A DNA stretch of 64,000 bases, from assembly GCA_020091685.1 (NCBI GenBank), contig CM034592.1, positions 38,346,705 to 38,410,704 of the forward strand, written 5' to 3'. A program made the translations under genes and the position numbers. This DNA is from Lutjanus erythropterus. Lineage: Eukaryota; Chordata; Actinopteri; Lutjaniformes; Lutjanidae. Every line of letters starts with the position of its first letter. The first letter of the stretch is position 1. Under the pieces are notes generated by a model. It was not told where the DNA came from and ran no database searches. It saw only the letters and a list, made by a program, of their open reading frames with translations. This document shows, one piece after another, positions 25,993 to 37,170 of the stretch.

Positions 25993-26620
25993 ATGTTGCC
26001 ATGTGTCTGCGGGCTCCAACTTATCCTCATCTTGCTGTCCTCTGTCTTATGGACCCGGGGGGAGAACTGCCCAGCGACCTGCCTGTGCCCAGATCCTCAC
26101 ACTGTGGACTGCAGTGGCCGTGGGCTCACCCGTCTACCTGATGAGATCCCCCTGGATGTGCGCAGGCTTTTGCTGGCTGACAACTGGATACCCCGTATCC
26201 CCTCGGACTTCCTGGTTCTGTACAGCGACTTGGTCTACCTGGACCTCCGGAACAATTCCCTCTCGCACATAGAACCAGGGACTCTTAGCACCTCTTCCAG
26301 GCTGGTCTTCCTGGACCTGGGCAGCAACAATCTGACTGAAATCCCCAAGGGGACATTTGGGGAGTCTCGAAGCCTGATCAAACTACGGTTGGGCAACAAC
26401 CCATATCTGAGCATGGTAAACGAGGAGGCTTTCCTGGGCCTCACCTCTCTGAGAGAACTAGAACTGGAGCGCAATGCACTGTCCACCCTAAAGGTGGGGG
26501 CGCTCAGTCAGTTGCCGTCCCTGCGGGTGGTGAGGCTAGAGGGCAACCCCTGGGTGTGCAACTGCAACTTTGCCAACCTGTTCACATGGCTGATGGAGAA
26601 CAGTCACAAGCTTCCAAACG
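25993..26620 (+). CDS. lrrc38: LRRC38-like BK channel gamma subunit, exon 1 (residues 1-209 plus one base)
   Basis: Encodes the extracellular LRR part of a BK-channel auxiliary (gamma) subunit. Gamma subunits bind the pore-forming KCNMA1 protein in the plasma membrane and shift its activation to more negative voltages; LRRC38 (gamma-4) is known as the weakest of the four. Residues 1-23 form a signal peptide (hydrophobic core LQLILILLSSVLW). The LRR N-cap has Cys26, Cys30, Cys32 and Cys40. About five LRRs run from residue 56 to 176 with LxxLxLxxN spacing, and the C-cap begins with GNPWVCNC (Cys189, Cys191). Sequons are seen at Asn87 (NNS) and Asn113 (NLT). The ATG at 25993 is preferred over the in-frame TTG two codons upstream: it has A at -3 and starts the signal peptide directly. 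The exon ends AAC G|gtgagt, a strong donor in phase 1. DPHTVDC, PLDVR and the ENxxKLP stretch before the junction favour LRRC38 over LRRC26, LRRC52 and LRRC55. Fish may carry a and b copies; I cannot tell which this is. Confidence 0.95.
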
Positions 26621-26646
26621 GTGAGTAGCAACAACAGAACAGAAGC

Positions 26647-27389
26647 GAGTGTTGTAGTCAAGACCACCTAAACCCAGACCGAGTCATGATCAAGACCAGA
26701 GTTTATTGAGACAAAGTCAAGACCAAAACCAAGGCAGGATGAGATTAACTCAAGACCAAGACTTTGAGGGGTTGAGACCAAGTCAAGACTAAGACCTAGG
26801 CAGTGCAAGAATGAGTCAAGATTGAGCACTGTTATATCTTTAGGTATCCTGGCATGTAGCATTAACATTACAAATACATGTTCGTTGACACAACAACTAG
26901 CTACATAGTATATGTCCCGACTTGTCATTGTTTATCACAAACAAATATGCATCATAGCTGAAGAACTTCTTTTTGACACTGTATTTCAGATGAAATATTT
27001 GTGGTTTACTTTGCCAAATTTTATTACAGAAGATTTAGTTGGCATCTGCTCCCAGATAGCCACAGCTTCTTCCCCTGTCTCCTACATTTACTTTGTTGGA
27101 GTGCGTGTAAAAGGGGGCGGGGAAGAGTGACAGCCATTAGCAGTGACAAACATTTTAAATTTGAGTAAAGTTAGTTGATGCATTTGAAGCGTGAAGTTTT
27201 ACATCCAATCACAGTAAGGATATTGACAAATAAATCAAGCAATATAGTAAAATCCTTGCAGTTGTGTGCAATAAAATCCAGAGTCCTCTGTCTAAAACCA
27301 AGACAAGACTGAGTAAAAATGTGGCCAAATCCGAGACTAAGACTGAGACCAGGTTCAAAACCAAGATCAATCTTGAGTACTACAACACT
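26647..27389. mobile_element. TIR element in intron 1, 743 bp, 9-bp flanking direct repeat
   Basis: The left terminus AGTGTTGTAGTCAAGA and right terminus, reverse-complemented AGTGTTGTAGTACTCAAGA, form an inverted repeat. The flanks AACAGAAGC at 26638-26646 and 27390-27398 are an exact 9-bp direct repeat, consistent with a target duplication. Sub-terminal zones (26,650-26,830 and 27,290-27,370) are full of tandem-like AAGACCAAG/GAGACCAAG words, a pattern common in fish repeats. It starts 26 bp after exon 1. Confidence 0.8.
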
Positions 27390-27520
27390 AACAGAAGCCT
27401 TTGCTTTTCATGTGTTTGACCCAAATAAAGCGTATCTGAGCACAACATACAACAGAATTGTGGCTAATCCATTGCCATAACACTGCTCCGGTCTATTTAT
27501 GTTTTCCCTGTAGGAGAGGG

Positions 27521-27537
27521 AACCCCCCCCCCCCCCC
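27521..27537. repeat. poly(C) tract
   Basis: Uninterrupted run of about 16-17 C on the + strand, intronic. Confidence 0.85.
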
Positions 27538-30084
27538 TCTGCCTGGCTCTAAATTTATCTCTTTCTTCCTCCACTCCCATCGCCTATAATGTGTGAGACT
27601 GAGGATGTAATATGAGACAATAGCCCTTGTTGGAACGTGAAGACTACAAGGATGTGTCATTTCTGAATTTAATTAATCATAAAATTCTAAATAAGACACC
27701 AACTCCAACTCCAACTCAGCAACTTAAAATAAGAATTTTAGCTTGCAGTTTCTCTGGCTCCACATTTCACCAAGCATATAAACTCTATCCTGTAGTGACC
27801 TCTATCCTGCGTGGTAGCAAAATCGATCAATTTGCGGCTTATATTTATATAATACTTATTTATATAATACTTGCCATTTGGTGGACACTGTAATTCAGCA
27901 ATATTATCAATGATTTTATTTCCCACACTGATGGAAATCAAACCTCTTCCTTGATTCCTGTGTTCATCCTTTTATCCCTGTGAATTTTTAGGCCCCTACT
28001 ATAGAGTCTGTCTACCACTGTGATTCAGCCTGGAGGATTGAGTTAGATAACAGGGGCTGAAGTTTTGGTGTATTTGAGCGTGCAAGGCAATCTGAATGTG
28101 TGCATGCATATCTGAGGAACAACGCAAGACAAAAAAGGTTACCATGTCCCTTTGTGGGTAAAATCTGCTAATAAGGAGCTAACTGATCTCAAAGCTACTG
28201 GATTCTAGGTTCTAAGTTGCAAAATATGTCCTGTATAAAACACAAACCATCACAATTGTTCAAATCTGTGTAAATATAATTGTTTAAAGTACAGACTGCA
28301 AAGAATATCTAGAACACCTGTCAGAAGCCATTTATTCCCAGACAAATCATCATAATTATGTTTTGTCTAGAGGGAACCATAAATGTTTGTACTGAAGGTC
28401 AGCCATATGTATATTACTACTAATGTCCTCACAAAGGACACAGACAGCATGTTATCTTCTAAGTGCAAGCCAGCACGTGGGAGCAGAGGAGGCAAAAATA
28501 AACAGATCTGCCAGTTCAGCCACACATGACTAGTAACTCGTGCTGTTGTCATATTTAGATCGGAGTGTAGATTTGGTGCAGTATATGATTTTGGCTTAAT
28601 CTGAGAATGTAATACAAATGTTGTTCACAGTGTTGTGACATAATGCTAATGGATGTACAAGATGTATTTTAAAAAACAGTTCAGTTTTTGAATACAGTAC
28701 ATGTGCAGGTACATGGTGTTATGTATAAAGGTGTAGAGTCAGATAAGGAGTGGGAACATTTATTTCTGTCACTGTTCCAAGGTTGTTTGGGGTGTGAAAC
28801 GTTGACCTGTATACACAAAGAACATTTTTTTGTCTAGAGGATAAATAGCAGTGTGGCAGTGGCCCAAATCTTCTGACTAAAGATATTCTTTTTCTTTTTT
28901 TTTTTTCGATGTGAGAAAGGACGAAAGGCATCAAATAGTGGAAGTATTACTGATGATTATGTAAGAAAAATAGAAGTCTGCGTGTATAAGAGACTGTTGA
29001 TCTCCTGTATCTCCTAGTTCAACATTTTGAGATGGTCAGTTTAAGATATTAATTATAAGCCATATTGCCTCACCCTAGCCTCTGCATATGAGTATCATGA
29101 TGTGTCATATTGCAATTATGCAAAAGATTTAATAACAAAAAATGCACATTTTTCTATTACCAAATTAAATTGAAAACCTTGCTCAAATCCCATTTGTGAT
29201 CTGGCTGGCAGAAGCTTTTACTCAGCTCCCCTAAAAAACTGCCTGGCTGCTGCAAACTGCTGACAAGACACAAAAGCAAACTCCTTATATACATTTAGGC
29301 CATGGTGTACTGTGCTATTGATACTGCTTTCCTCTCTTTTCTTCTTGCGTTTGCCCCCAAAACAGACAAGTTTGGACCTGCGGGGAAGCAAAAGTTGAGA
29401 AACTGGCAAGAATACCTTTTTCCCCCTCGTAAGAGGCTGCAAATGCATTAATCACAGGTTCTAAGTGTTGTCAACTGCAAGACATAATGAATAGCATTAG
29501 TAGTGCTGGCCAGGCAGACATCAACAACAAAGAAGAAGCCAATGGTCCAGCCAAGCTGCCGGCATAGCTGCCAACTGGCCCCAGTGTATACACACGCTCA
29601 AATTGAGTTAGTAATGCCTATCTCACCTCATATGAAGCTCTTACATCCCCATCAATGAGTGTCTGCTTTATGACCCCAGAGACAAGTCAGCTCAGACAGA
29701 ACACACACACATATGGTACATGCTTATTTGTGTCTAAAGTGCTCTACATTTTGTCTCATTTTAGCATTATATTTGGTTAATAAAAGGTGTCCGGAATGTA
29801 CTTTGTAATGCTAATAATGCAAGGATTGGATGACAAATAACATTTTAGCAAAAGGAACAATAATTCATTATTCATCTAAGACTCTTCTCTTCTAAGGCAA
29901 TGCAAATTAGTTCTGTAACAGGTCAGAGAGTACAAAAAGATGCTTCACTGAACTATTAATATCTCCTAAAACAAGTTTTTGTCTTCCTCTGTGTATAATT
30001 TGTATAAAAATGCTTTATTTTCCTTACTGTACGACAGTCCAAAGTGCGGCACAGCTAGCAAACGCTATTGACAATGGACTATAA

Positions 30085-30088
<4 letters not shown>

Positions 30089-30150
<62 letters not shown>
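30089..30150. repeat. (TG)31 microsatellite
   Basis: Uninterrupted TG repeat in intron 1; likely length-polymorphic. The 70-codon frame starting at 30091 is produced by it. Confidence 0.97.
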
Positions 30151-30151
<1 letters not shown>

Positions 30152-31677
30152 TTATTGCATCTGTTTGTATCTGTAACATGTTAATCACTTATAAAATGAC
30201 AATCTGTCACCATGAACAGAAATGGGTCATTCCACCAGATCAGTGCCTTTTCAAGGACCCCCGGCTTCTCATCACTCCCCTTTCCAGGATATTACATGCA
30301 TAAATATGTATGAAAAATATCTGTTGGATACATTAAATTATCAACCAAGGAGTCCTGCACTTTGTCCTCATTGTATGTTGAAGATACATCATTTAAAACC
30401 TTAAAAAAGCAACCTAGAACACTGAAAATATAGACTTTTAGTCTTTTAACACTACACTTCACCATGAACTATAATGATTAGAATCCTTCTGACATCTTAT
30501 CTCTGTGTGTTATTGTTTTATTTTCAGACAGTTAGACATTTAAATAGATGTTCTCATCAGAAATTCATAATATGTTGGTTAAAACATGCGTTTTAGTCAT
30601 GTCTCCAGGTTTTCACTCAGTACCATGATCCTTTATACAAGTAACATGATCAACAAGCGGCCAAAAGGCAGCATCAGAAGGCTGTGAGAAGACCAAAAGT
30701 GATTATCTTACTCTAATTTCTGTAATTTTGATCATATACCAAGTATGACTGTTAATCTCAACATCCATCCCCCTTAACTAAATTATCTCTTAGATATTAT
30801 TGTGTTCTTTATCTAAAGATAGTTTTGGTAAACCACTTGAGTGTTGAGTGCTGAGTGTTGCTGTAAGTATTGATGCCATGTGGCTACATTTCATGTATTT
30901 GCTAATGCTATGCTAAAAACTCAGTTACTTTCAGTCCTGTTATGAAAAAAACACAATCCTCCATTTAAAATATAAATAATAAAATGGCCTGAGATTGACC
31001 ATTGCACGTTTTGGGGCCTGTAAGTGCATGGCGGACAACAAGGGCAGGTTCGTCTCCATGTCACTGCAGCAAAACTAAAAACTGTTATTAACTGAGAACA
31101 GAGCATACTCTCCAGAGGATGCTGGCGAAATATTTTTTTTAAAAAGGTGTAATGGAAGTAAGGATTTGAACATAACATGACATCAACTGTGTGTTAGACC
31201 TTTTTGGATGTGTAGAAGAACACAGAACATTAACTATCAGATCCTGACGATTGGATTTAAACAAAGTTACAGCTGCCGCGCGTAAATGGTGCAGTGTCTC
31301 TCTCTTATGCACACACAGCTTCATCCTGTTTCAGCCACCTGCAGTCTCTCGCTATTAATCAGAATGTTAATTTTTATGACCCATATATTATCTGCATTTT
31401 CCTAAAAACTGTGTATGTGCGTTGAGAGCCCACCTGTATACTGTGTGTGCATCTTACAATCTGAATAATGTGTCCTTTAAATAACGGGGAAAATACGGCG
31501 TCATTGACTTTAGAGCAGGTTTTTGTTGGTCATTAGCGCATCACTTTCTGCAAAGAGTGAAGTTTATTTTGAAAAGTTACAACATGCAAATGGAATAACC
31601 TGTTCACTTGTAGACTAGATTATCAAAATCTAAGATCCTCATGAATCACCAGTTTTGATTAATATTTCCTCTAGAGT

Positions 31678-31780
31678 CAAGTCAAATATAATTTATATAG
31701 CCCAGTATCACAAATCACAGTGCCTCAGCATAGTTTACAATCTGTACAGTGTACAACACCCTCTGTCCTTGTTCTACTAC
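31678..31780 (-). mobile_element. interspersed repeat 3' tail fragment
   Basis: The stretch with atttatatagcccagtatca, aatcacagtgcctcag and acaccctctgtcctt matches the order of words in a fish repeat tail (TTTATATAGCCCAATATCACAA... type) that I recall as abundant in perciform genomes. Only about 100 bp is recognisable; family assignment is left open. Confidence 0.5.
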
Positions 31781-33278
31781 TATGAACTGAGTGACCTGAG
31801 TACTGCAGTGTAGTAGTGTACTGTGTAGTATTGTGCACCACTGTTGACTACTGTTGAACAAACACAGAGTAGCAGGGAGGATTATAGTGAGTTGGATTTA
31901 CAAACATGGCCAGTTCACACTTGCAGGCATGATACTGCCAGACCTAATTAACATAATGACTGAGCTCTCGATCACGGAAAAAATATGATGACCTATTCCC
32001 TGGGACGCCATGTTGGAAGTGGCTGCACGATAACAGATGGACACTCATTAGTTAATGAGGTTGACTTGATAAGCTTTTCAATATGTATCAGCTCGAACAA
32101 CCATCATTGGTGTGGGTGTTTCAACTTAATATCTCATTCATCATCGACAAAATCAATTACAGAGACAGAAATTACTCTTCAAATTGCACATCATTGTGCT
32201 TTTTCAGTCGGCGTGGGTGTTGCATCCTCATGTCTGTTTCATCATACAACAAGTCAGTTACAGAGCCAAAAAAACTGCTGTTTAAATGTTATTGAGAGTG
32301 TGGCCTCTTTTAAAACCGAGAACTGATACTCAGCTGATACTGAACTGAACTGATATACAGAACCCAGAAAGGTTAAAGCCACTAAAAATGATCCTTGTAT
32401 CCTTGTCCTACACTCCATGCTAAATATAATACTTTCTGTCTACAGTTTGTTCAAACTGGCATAATGACAAAATTCAGTACACTCGAGGTTGTCAGTGCAA
32501 TCTGCTTGATTTTTGAATGTGGGGTTTTATTTACACTGCTGTTGACAGAATGTTGAAAAGTATGGAATAAATGTGGTGTGGAGCTCCAGAAACAGTTTAG
32601 AAAACAAAAGTATGAAGTAGAAGATTCAAATATTTGAGTATCAAATTGTGTTTTAGTGTCCCAAGACACCATTTGATTGATGTTAGTTGGTCCAGATCTT
32701 TTATCGATTCCCGTTAATACAAAATGACACATTAATTTCCTCATATTGTGAGCAAGAAAAGTTTGTTATAAAGATTTACTCACTTACCTTAGTGTGTCTT
32801 AAATGTATTTGGGACACAATATAAAAGAGAAATGTTGACCCTTTAAAGCTTTTGGTTTTACTTTTAAAATAGTACAGATGTTGGGAATCAGCTAATCAGA
32901 TAAAAATAAAGCATACCAGTAGTCAAGAAAGTTAAGCTTTTTATCTTTTCCTAGATATTTTTCCTTGATCTCGATGGAAAACATCATGAGATCAAGAAAA
33001 GATGTGAGGGAGATTTCATGAGGACTTCATGTGGTGCAAAGAGAATCTGACTGCATGTACACTAGGCTACATAATTATGTAATAATATTGCGAAGATGGA
33101 CTGGATGTTGATCATTTGTTTTTGTCTGCAGCCGAATGGAGCATCACTTTAAATGCTGCTGCCCCAAGGACTGGTGGGATGGCTATCTCTTTTCCTTTTG
33201 TAAAGGATGGTCCAATGTACCCTATGCTAAAGGAGACAAGAGAGGAAGCACTGAAGCACCTTTCCCTAGCATTTAGTG

Positions 33279-34155
33279 CAGGGGAACTCAGAGTTTTGAT
33301 GACTTAGAGAGCCAGCATGCTACTGAGGCTGCACAGGAAACCTGCGAACTTGTTGGAGGAGTTATGGCTGGTTTCATATATATATATATTTTTTTTAAAC
33401 TTTAAACTCCTTGAGCATTGAATTCACCTGTTTGCAGATAGATCACTTCATCTGTCCTCCAATGTGAAAGTTTTTTTTATGAAACCTCCTTTTCTCTTCA
33501 GCCATGCAGCATTTTTCTGTGGTGGCTCATCCACAGAAGACTTCCACTTCCACATTAAAATTGCTAAGTTGTCCATTGAGATGCAGCACTAGCATTGCTG
33601 ACGTAATTCCTGCAACACTTGCGAGGTACCTTTCTACAAGTTGTCATTCCTAAGCTGACATATGCTTGTTATGGGACTTCAGATTGAGTGTTTGTATGAA
33701 CAGCTTAGTTTCATTCCCAGGGGTTTGTGTCCTATGTGAAGCCAAAACATTATGAAAAGTTTTAAGGTACATAATTTCACGTGCATCACATGAATTTCAT
33801 CTTGCGACTTGCTTCACTGATGTCATGTGACTTCTATAATATAATGCACATATTATTTTCAAAACATTGGTGCCTGAACCTATCCAAACTACAACTGTTT
33901 CACAATGTTTATCACTTGTTCAATAGGCTCTCTGACAGCATTTCATAACGGCTTCCTTGTGCATCAGTATGAGATGCATTGGTAGTTGACGAGTTGGGGA
34001 GGGTGTTGTTATTACATGTAGGCTATTGAAAGTGAATGCACTGAAATGAAATGATTAAAATATAAACATGTACATGCCTTTAATGTCACGTTCAGGAACA
34101 TTTCATGCATTTGAGGCTTGGCATTGGACTGCAGGCCACACTTTGAGAACCCCTG
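33279..34155. mobile_element. hAT element, non-autonomous, 877 bp
   Basis: The left end CAGGGGAACTCAGAGTTTTG and reverse-complemented right end CAGGGGTTCTCAAAGTGTGG are inverted termini (about 14 of 18 positions equal). The flanks atttagtg (33271-33278) and atttagag (34156-34163) agree at 7 of 8 bases, the 8-bp target duplication expected for hAT. No intact transposase frame is inside. Confidence 0.85.
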
Positions 34156-34672
34156 ATTTAGAGGACTCAGTCAGCTCATATCATGGCTGCCACTGAGATA
34201 CTTCTGGGTCATTCCACTCAGTTAGGGACCAAAACAAAAAAGACTATTGGACTGCAACCTAGGTGTGCCAGTAGATTCCTCAGTAGCATTAATTAGGCTA
34301 TTGGTTTATTGATCGAGCGTCAACACATATCAGTATTTAGCGGTCACGACTTTCCCAGAACTGTTGAATACAACGCCAGCAGAATAATTGAACAGGTTCT
34401 GAAACTAAATAAAAAAAAAATTGCAAATAAAACATGACAAAACCTGTTCTGCTTTTTTGGAAGTCATCCTGAGATATCTCTGGTTCCCTCTGTGATGGCC
34501 TGCATAATGTAGCAGCTGCAGAGCCCATGCTGTAAACCCAATTCCCATTCCATTTTTCACATCTTGATTTCCCCTGTGATTTCAAGTTCACAAAGCAGCA
34601 CACTTTTCTGTTTGCATAACTTTGATTACTGCAGGTCAGCATGATGAGTGGGTGGAAGATGCTTTAAAATCT

Positions 34673-34701
34673 GGGGGTGGGGCAGGGGGGAGTAGGGGGG
34701 G
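34673..34701 (+). other. four-run G cluster, potential G-quadruplex
   Basis: Runs of 5, 4, 6 and 7 G separated by T, CA and AGTA on the + strand, which is also the sense strand of intron 1, so it would be present in pre-mRNA. The spacing fits the usual G-quadruplex rule (four runs of at least 3 G, loops of 1-7). Confidence 0.8.
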
Positions 34702-35860
34702 TTTAGGACAGAAATCTCTTTCTGCGCGGCTGTGTTTTGTCTCCTACGTGCAGCGTCCAGATAAGTATTCATACAACATAGACACTGCTTTTGGTTTTTG
34801 GTGAGTTTTTTTAGCCACCAATCAGGTTCATAAATGTCTTAATGCTGGGATGAGTGTAAACATGATCCACTGCTGTCTCCAGTGCTCTTGGGTTAAGGAT
34901 GAACAAAGGCCATGTATAATTCAGACTGACACAGTTCTACGGCACATTGGCCAGGGTAATTGGAGCCAGAGCTGCCTACAGGGCAGGGTAGGCCAACTCC
35001 CATGAGAGACTGAGGCTGAAGCCCATCGTGGCATCGCTATCAACACTAGTAATGACCTGAACAGTTTCACTACAAAGTAGCAGTTCATGTGACAGGGTCA
35101 AAGTCTGAATTTTCCTTTGCAGCCTATCGAGTTGCTCCCTAGAGGCCTGTTAGCACACTGCGCAAGCAGGTTTGAAAATATGATGCCATTGACTAGCACT
35201 GCATAGAACACATATAAAGCCTCAGCCTCACATGACATTACTTGCTATCTTTACTACCCATGGACATGTGATGAGGAAATATCTCTTCCATTAACACAGG
35301 CTGTCACCTTCTTTTATCCTGGCCTAATTTGATGTTTATTTAAAGTTGGGATGTGAGCGAAAGAGAGAGTGCTGGCAAGACAGAGCAGAGTGTGAAAAGG
35401 TGGACAGAATTACACAGTGTGATGGAATCAGCTGCTGCACATACAGGAGCAGAAAGGGATAATCTGCCAGTGTCAGAAATAAAAGGTGAAAAGCCAAAAG
35501 CTTTATTTCACTGGCAGCGTGCAGCCTTGTGAATGATGGATACCTTCCTTTCTGCTTGTGTGTGGTCGAGTGTGAAGCAGAAATTGCGAAGGGCTGCATA
35601 TTCAGCTGTTTAGATTTGTAATAAATTGTGGCTGGAGATGAGCTGCTTTTCACTTTCATATTTTAAAGCCTCTGGACATTTGGCTGGAAACAGTTAAAAT
35701 GCAGTTATGATTTACAGTTGAGTGTCTCATTAAACATCTGCTATCTGAGCAAAAAACAAATGTTCATAGCTATTAGAAAACCTTGCTCAAAAAACAGTGC
35801 ATTTTGCTGTTTAGACCATTTTTCAAAACTGTGTAGGCTGATCACTTTTGATTGACACTA

Positions 35861-36015
35861 CCAAAACTCCTTTGAGAAAAAAACTGTAATTTTACCTTGC
35901 GAAACATGGGAGATCGGTGAGATTGTTTGTGTTATTGTGTGATTTTGGTGCTTTAACACATTCAGAAACTCCCATGTTCTGAGAGTTAAAATAACTGTTT
36001 CTCAAAGGAGTCTGG
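35861..36015. repeat. 155-bp fold-back (hairpin) in intron 1
   Basis: The left arm 35861-35912 (ccaaaactcctttgagaaa ... aaacatgggag) is the inverse of the right arm 35969-36015 (ctcccatgttctgag ... tttctcaaaggagtctgg) with a 56-nt loop. Probably a small MITE or the centre of one; transcribed as part of the lrrc38 intron it would fold into a long imperfect hairpin. Confidence 0.75.
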
Positions 36016-36869
36016 AGCGATATAACAGCTTTAGTTCTCTGTTGAGTTGGCTCAGATTCAAACAGACAGATAGCAGGAGCAGAGAGGTTTTGTTCCAGCC
36101 ATTTTGTTGGGGAACTGTCGTCAATTTATTTATTTTTTTGCTTAATCATTGTTTTCTGGAATTCTGGCCCAGTTCTGGAATAAAATGACAAGAGATGCAT
36201 CTGAAATTTGTAGGGGTGTAGATATAGATGCAATCAAAAATAGAGTAGGTTTTAAGTCCGTGTTGTTGCTTGATGAACAAATTATGCTGAAACACAACTG
36301 GAAAACTTGTAAACATGTTGTTCCTTTTCAGCCTCTTAAAAGTGCCGCACCACAGCGCAGTTACACCCGACCGTTCACTGTTTACATTCATTAAATCATC
36401 TGAAAACAACACCAGGCTACTACAGTATAACCATACAGATATTTTTTTGCACACAATAAACTGTTCTGCCTTTTTGTGAAGGAGACGACTGATTACTGGA
36501 GTCATTGGAATCACTTTTCTAACTGCCTTTTTAAAAGTAGCTGATTTTTTATCGTTGGAACATATCACAGGGCAAACGCTAATGTGTAACATTAATTATA
36601 AAACAACGTGACCATGTATGAGGTGAGATACATTAGAATTATTACTAAAATAGCATTGATTCAATGTAATCATTAATAAATCAATTTCCCTTTCTCTTTT
36701 GTTGTTATTTGTTTTTCTGTTTTTCACTGAACAGATGATATTTTGAAAGATGATAAAGAAAGAAAGAAAAACAAATTTAGAGGGGGGCACTACTCTCTCT
36801 TTATAACCTTATATAATATTTTTTTTCTTATCGGCTGAAAACACAACCTACTTTTAGTCTTGTATGCAG

Positions 36870-37170
36870 TCCATTTCGTTCAGTGTTTTTCATGGGTCCC
36901 TGCTTTCATATTTTGAAAAGATAGATGTCCCTCTTATGAATTATATTGTCTGGTATCAATTCCAGACAAACAATCTGAGGATCCTTAGGAATCTTGTAAC
37001 AGAAAATATCCTCAAGAATTTGAATAACTCCATCCCAAAATGGTTGTAGTTTTACACATGGCCAAAAAATATGTGAGTGATATTGATGACATTCATCTGC
37101 CCAAATCGCTCTTATATTTTATTAATCTTGGTATTGTAATACCTGATGGAAAATCTCACTCCATCTGTAT
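36870..37170 (-). mobile_element. L1-like LINE ORF2 C-terminal fragment
   Basis: On the minus strand about 37085-36905 translates to HIFWPCVKLQPFWDGV followed by EDIF, then PDN and HKRDIYLF, the pattern of the region after the reverse transcriptase in fish L1-type ORF2 (a cysteine/histidine stretch with FW...FWDGV). Frame shifts occur on both sides and neither end of the LINE is present, so it is a dead internal fragment. Confidence 0.6.

Noticed and set aside
25687..26019. 110-codon frame on the minus strand across the lrrc38 leader
   Set aside because: Gly/Arg-rich product of the purine-rich complement of the pyrimidine tract; antisense shadow.
26621..26628. Exon 1 read through into an in-frame TAG as a single-exon soluble LRR protein
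   Set aside because: The stop lies inside the GT splice donor gtgagtag; the C-cap would be incomplete and the matching exon 2 with correct phase exists. An intron-retained soluble form is possible but unsupported.
36146..36592. 148-codon open frame on the minus strand in intron 1
   Set aside because: No recognisable domain; overlaps a shorter frame on the other strand; no splice logic.
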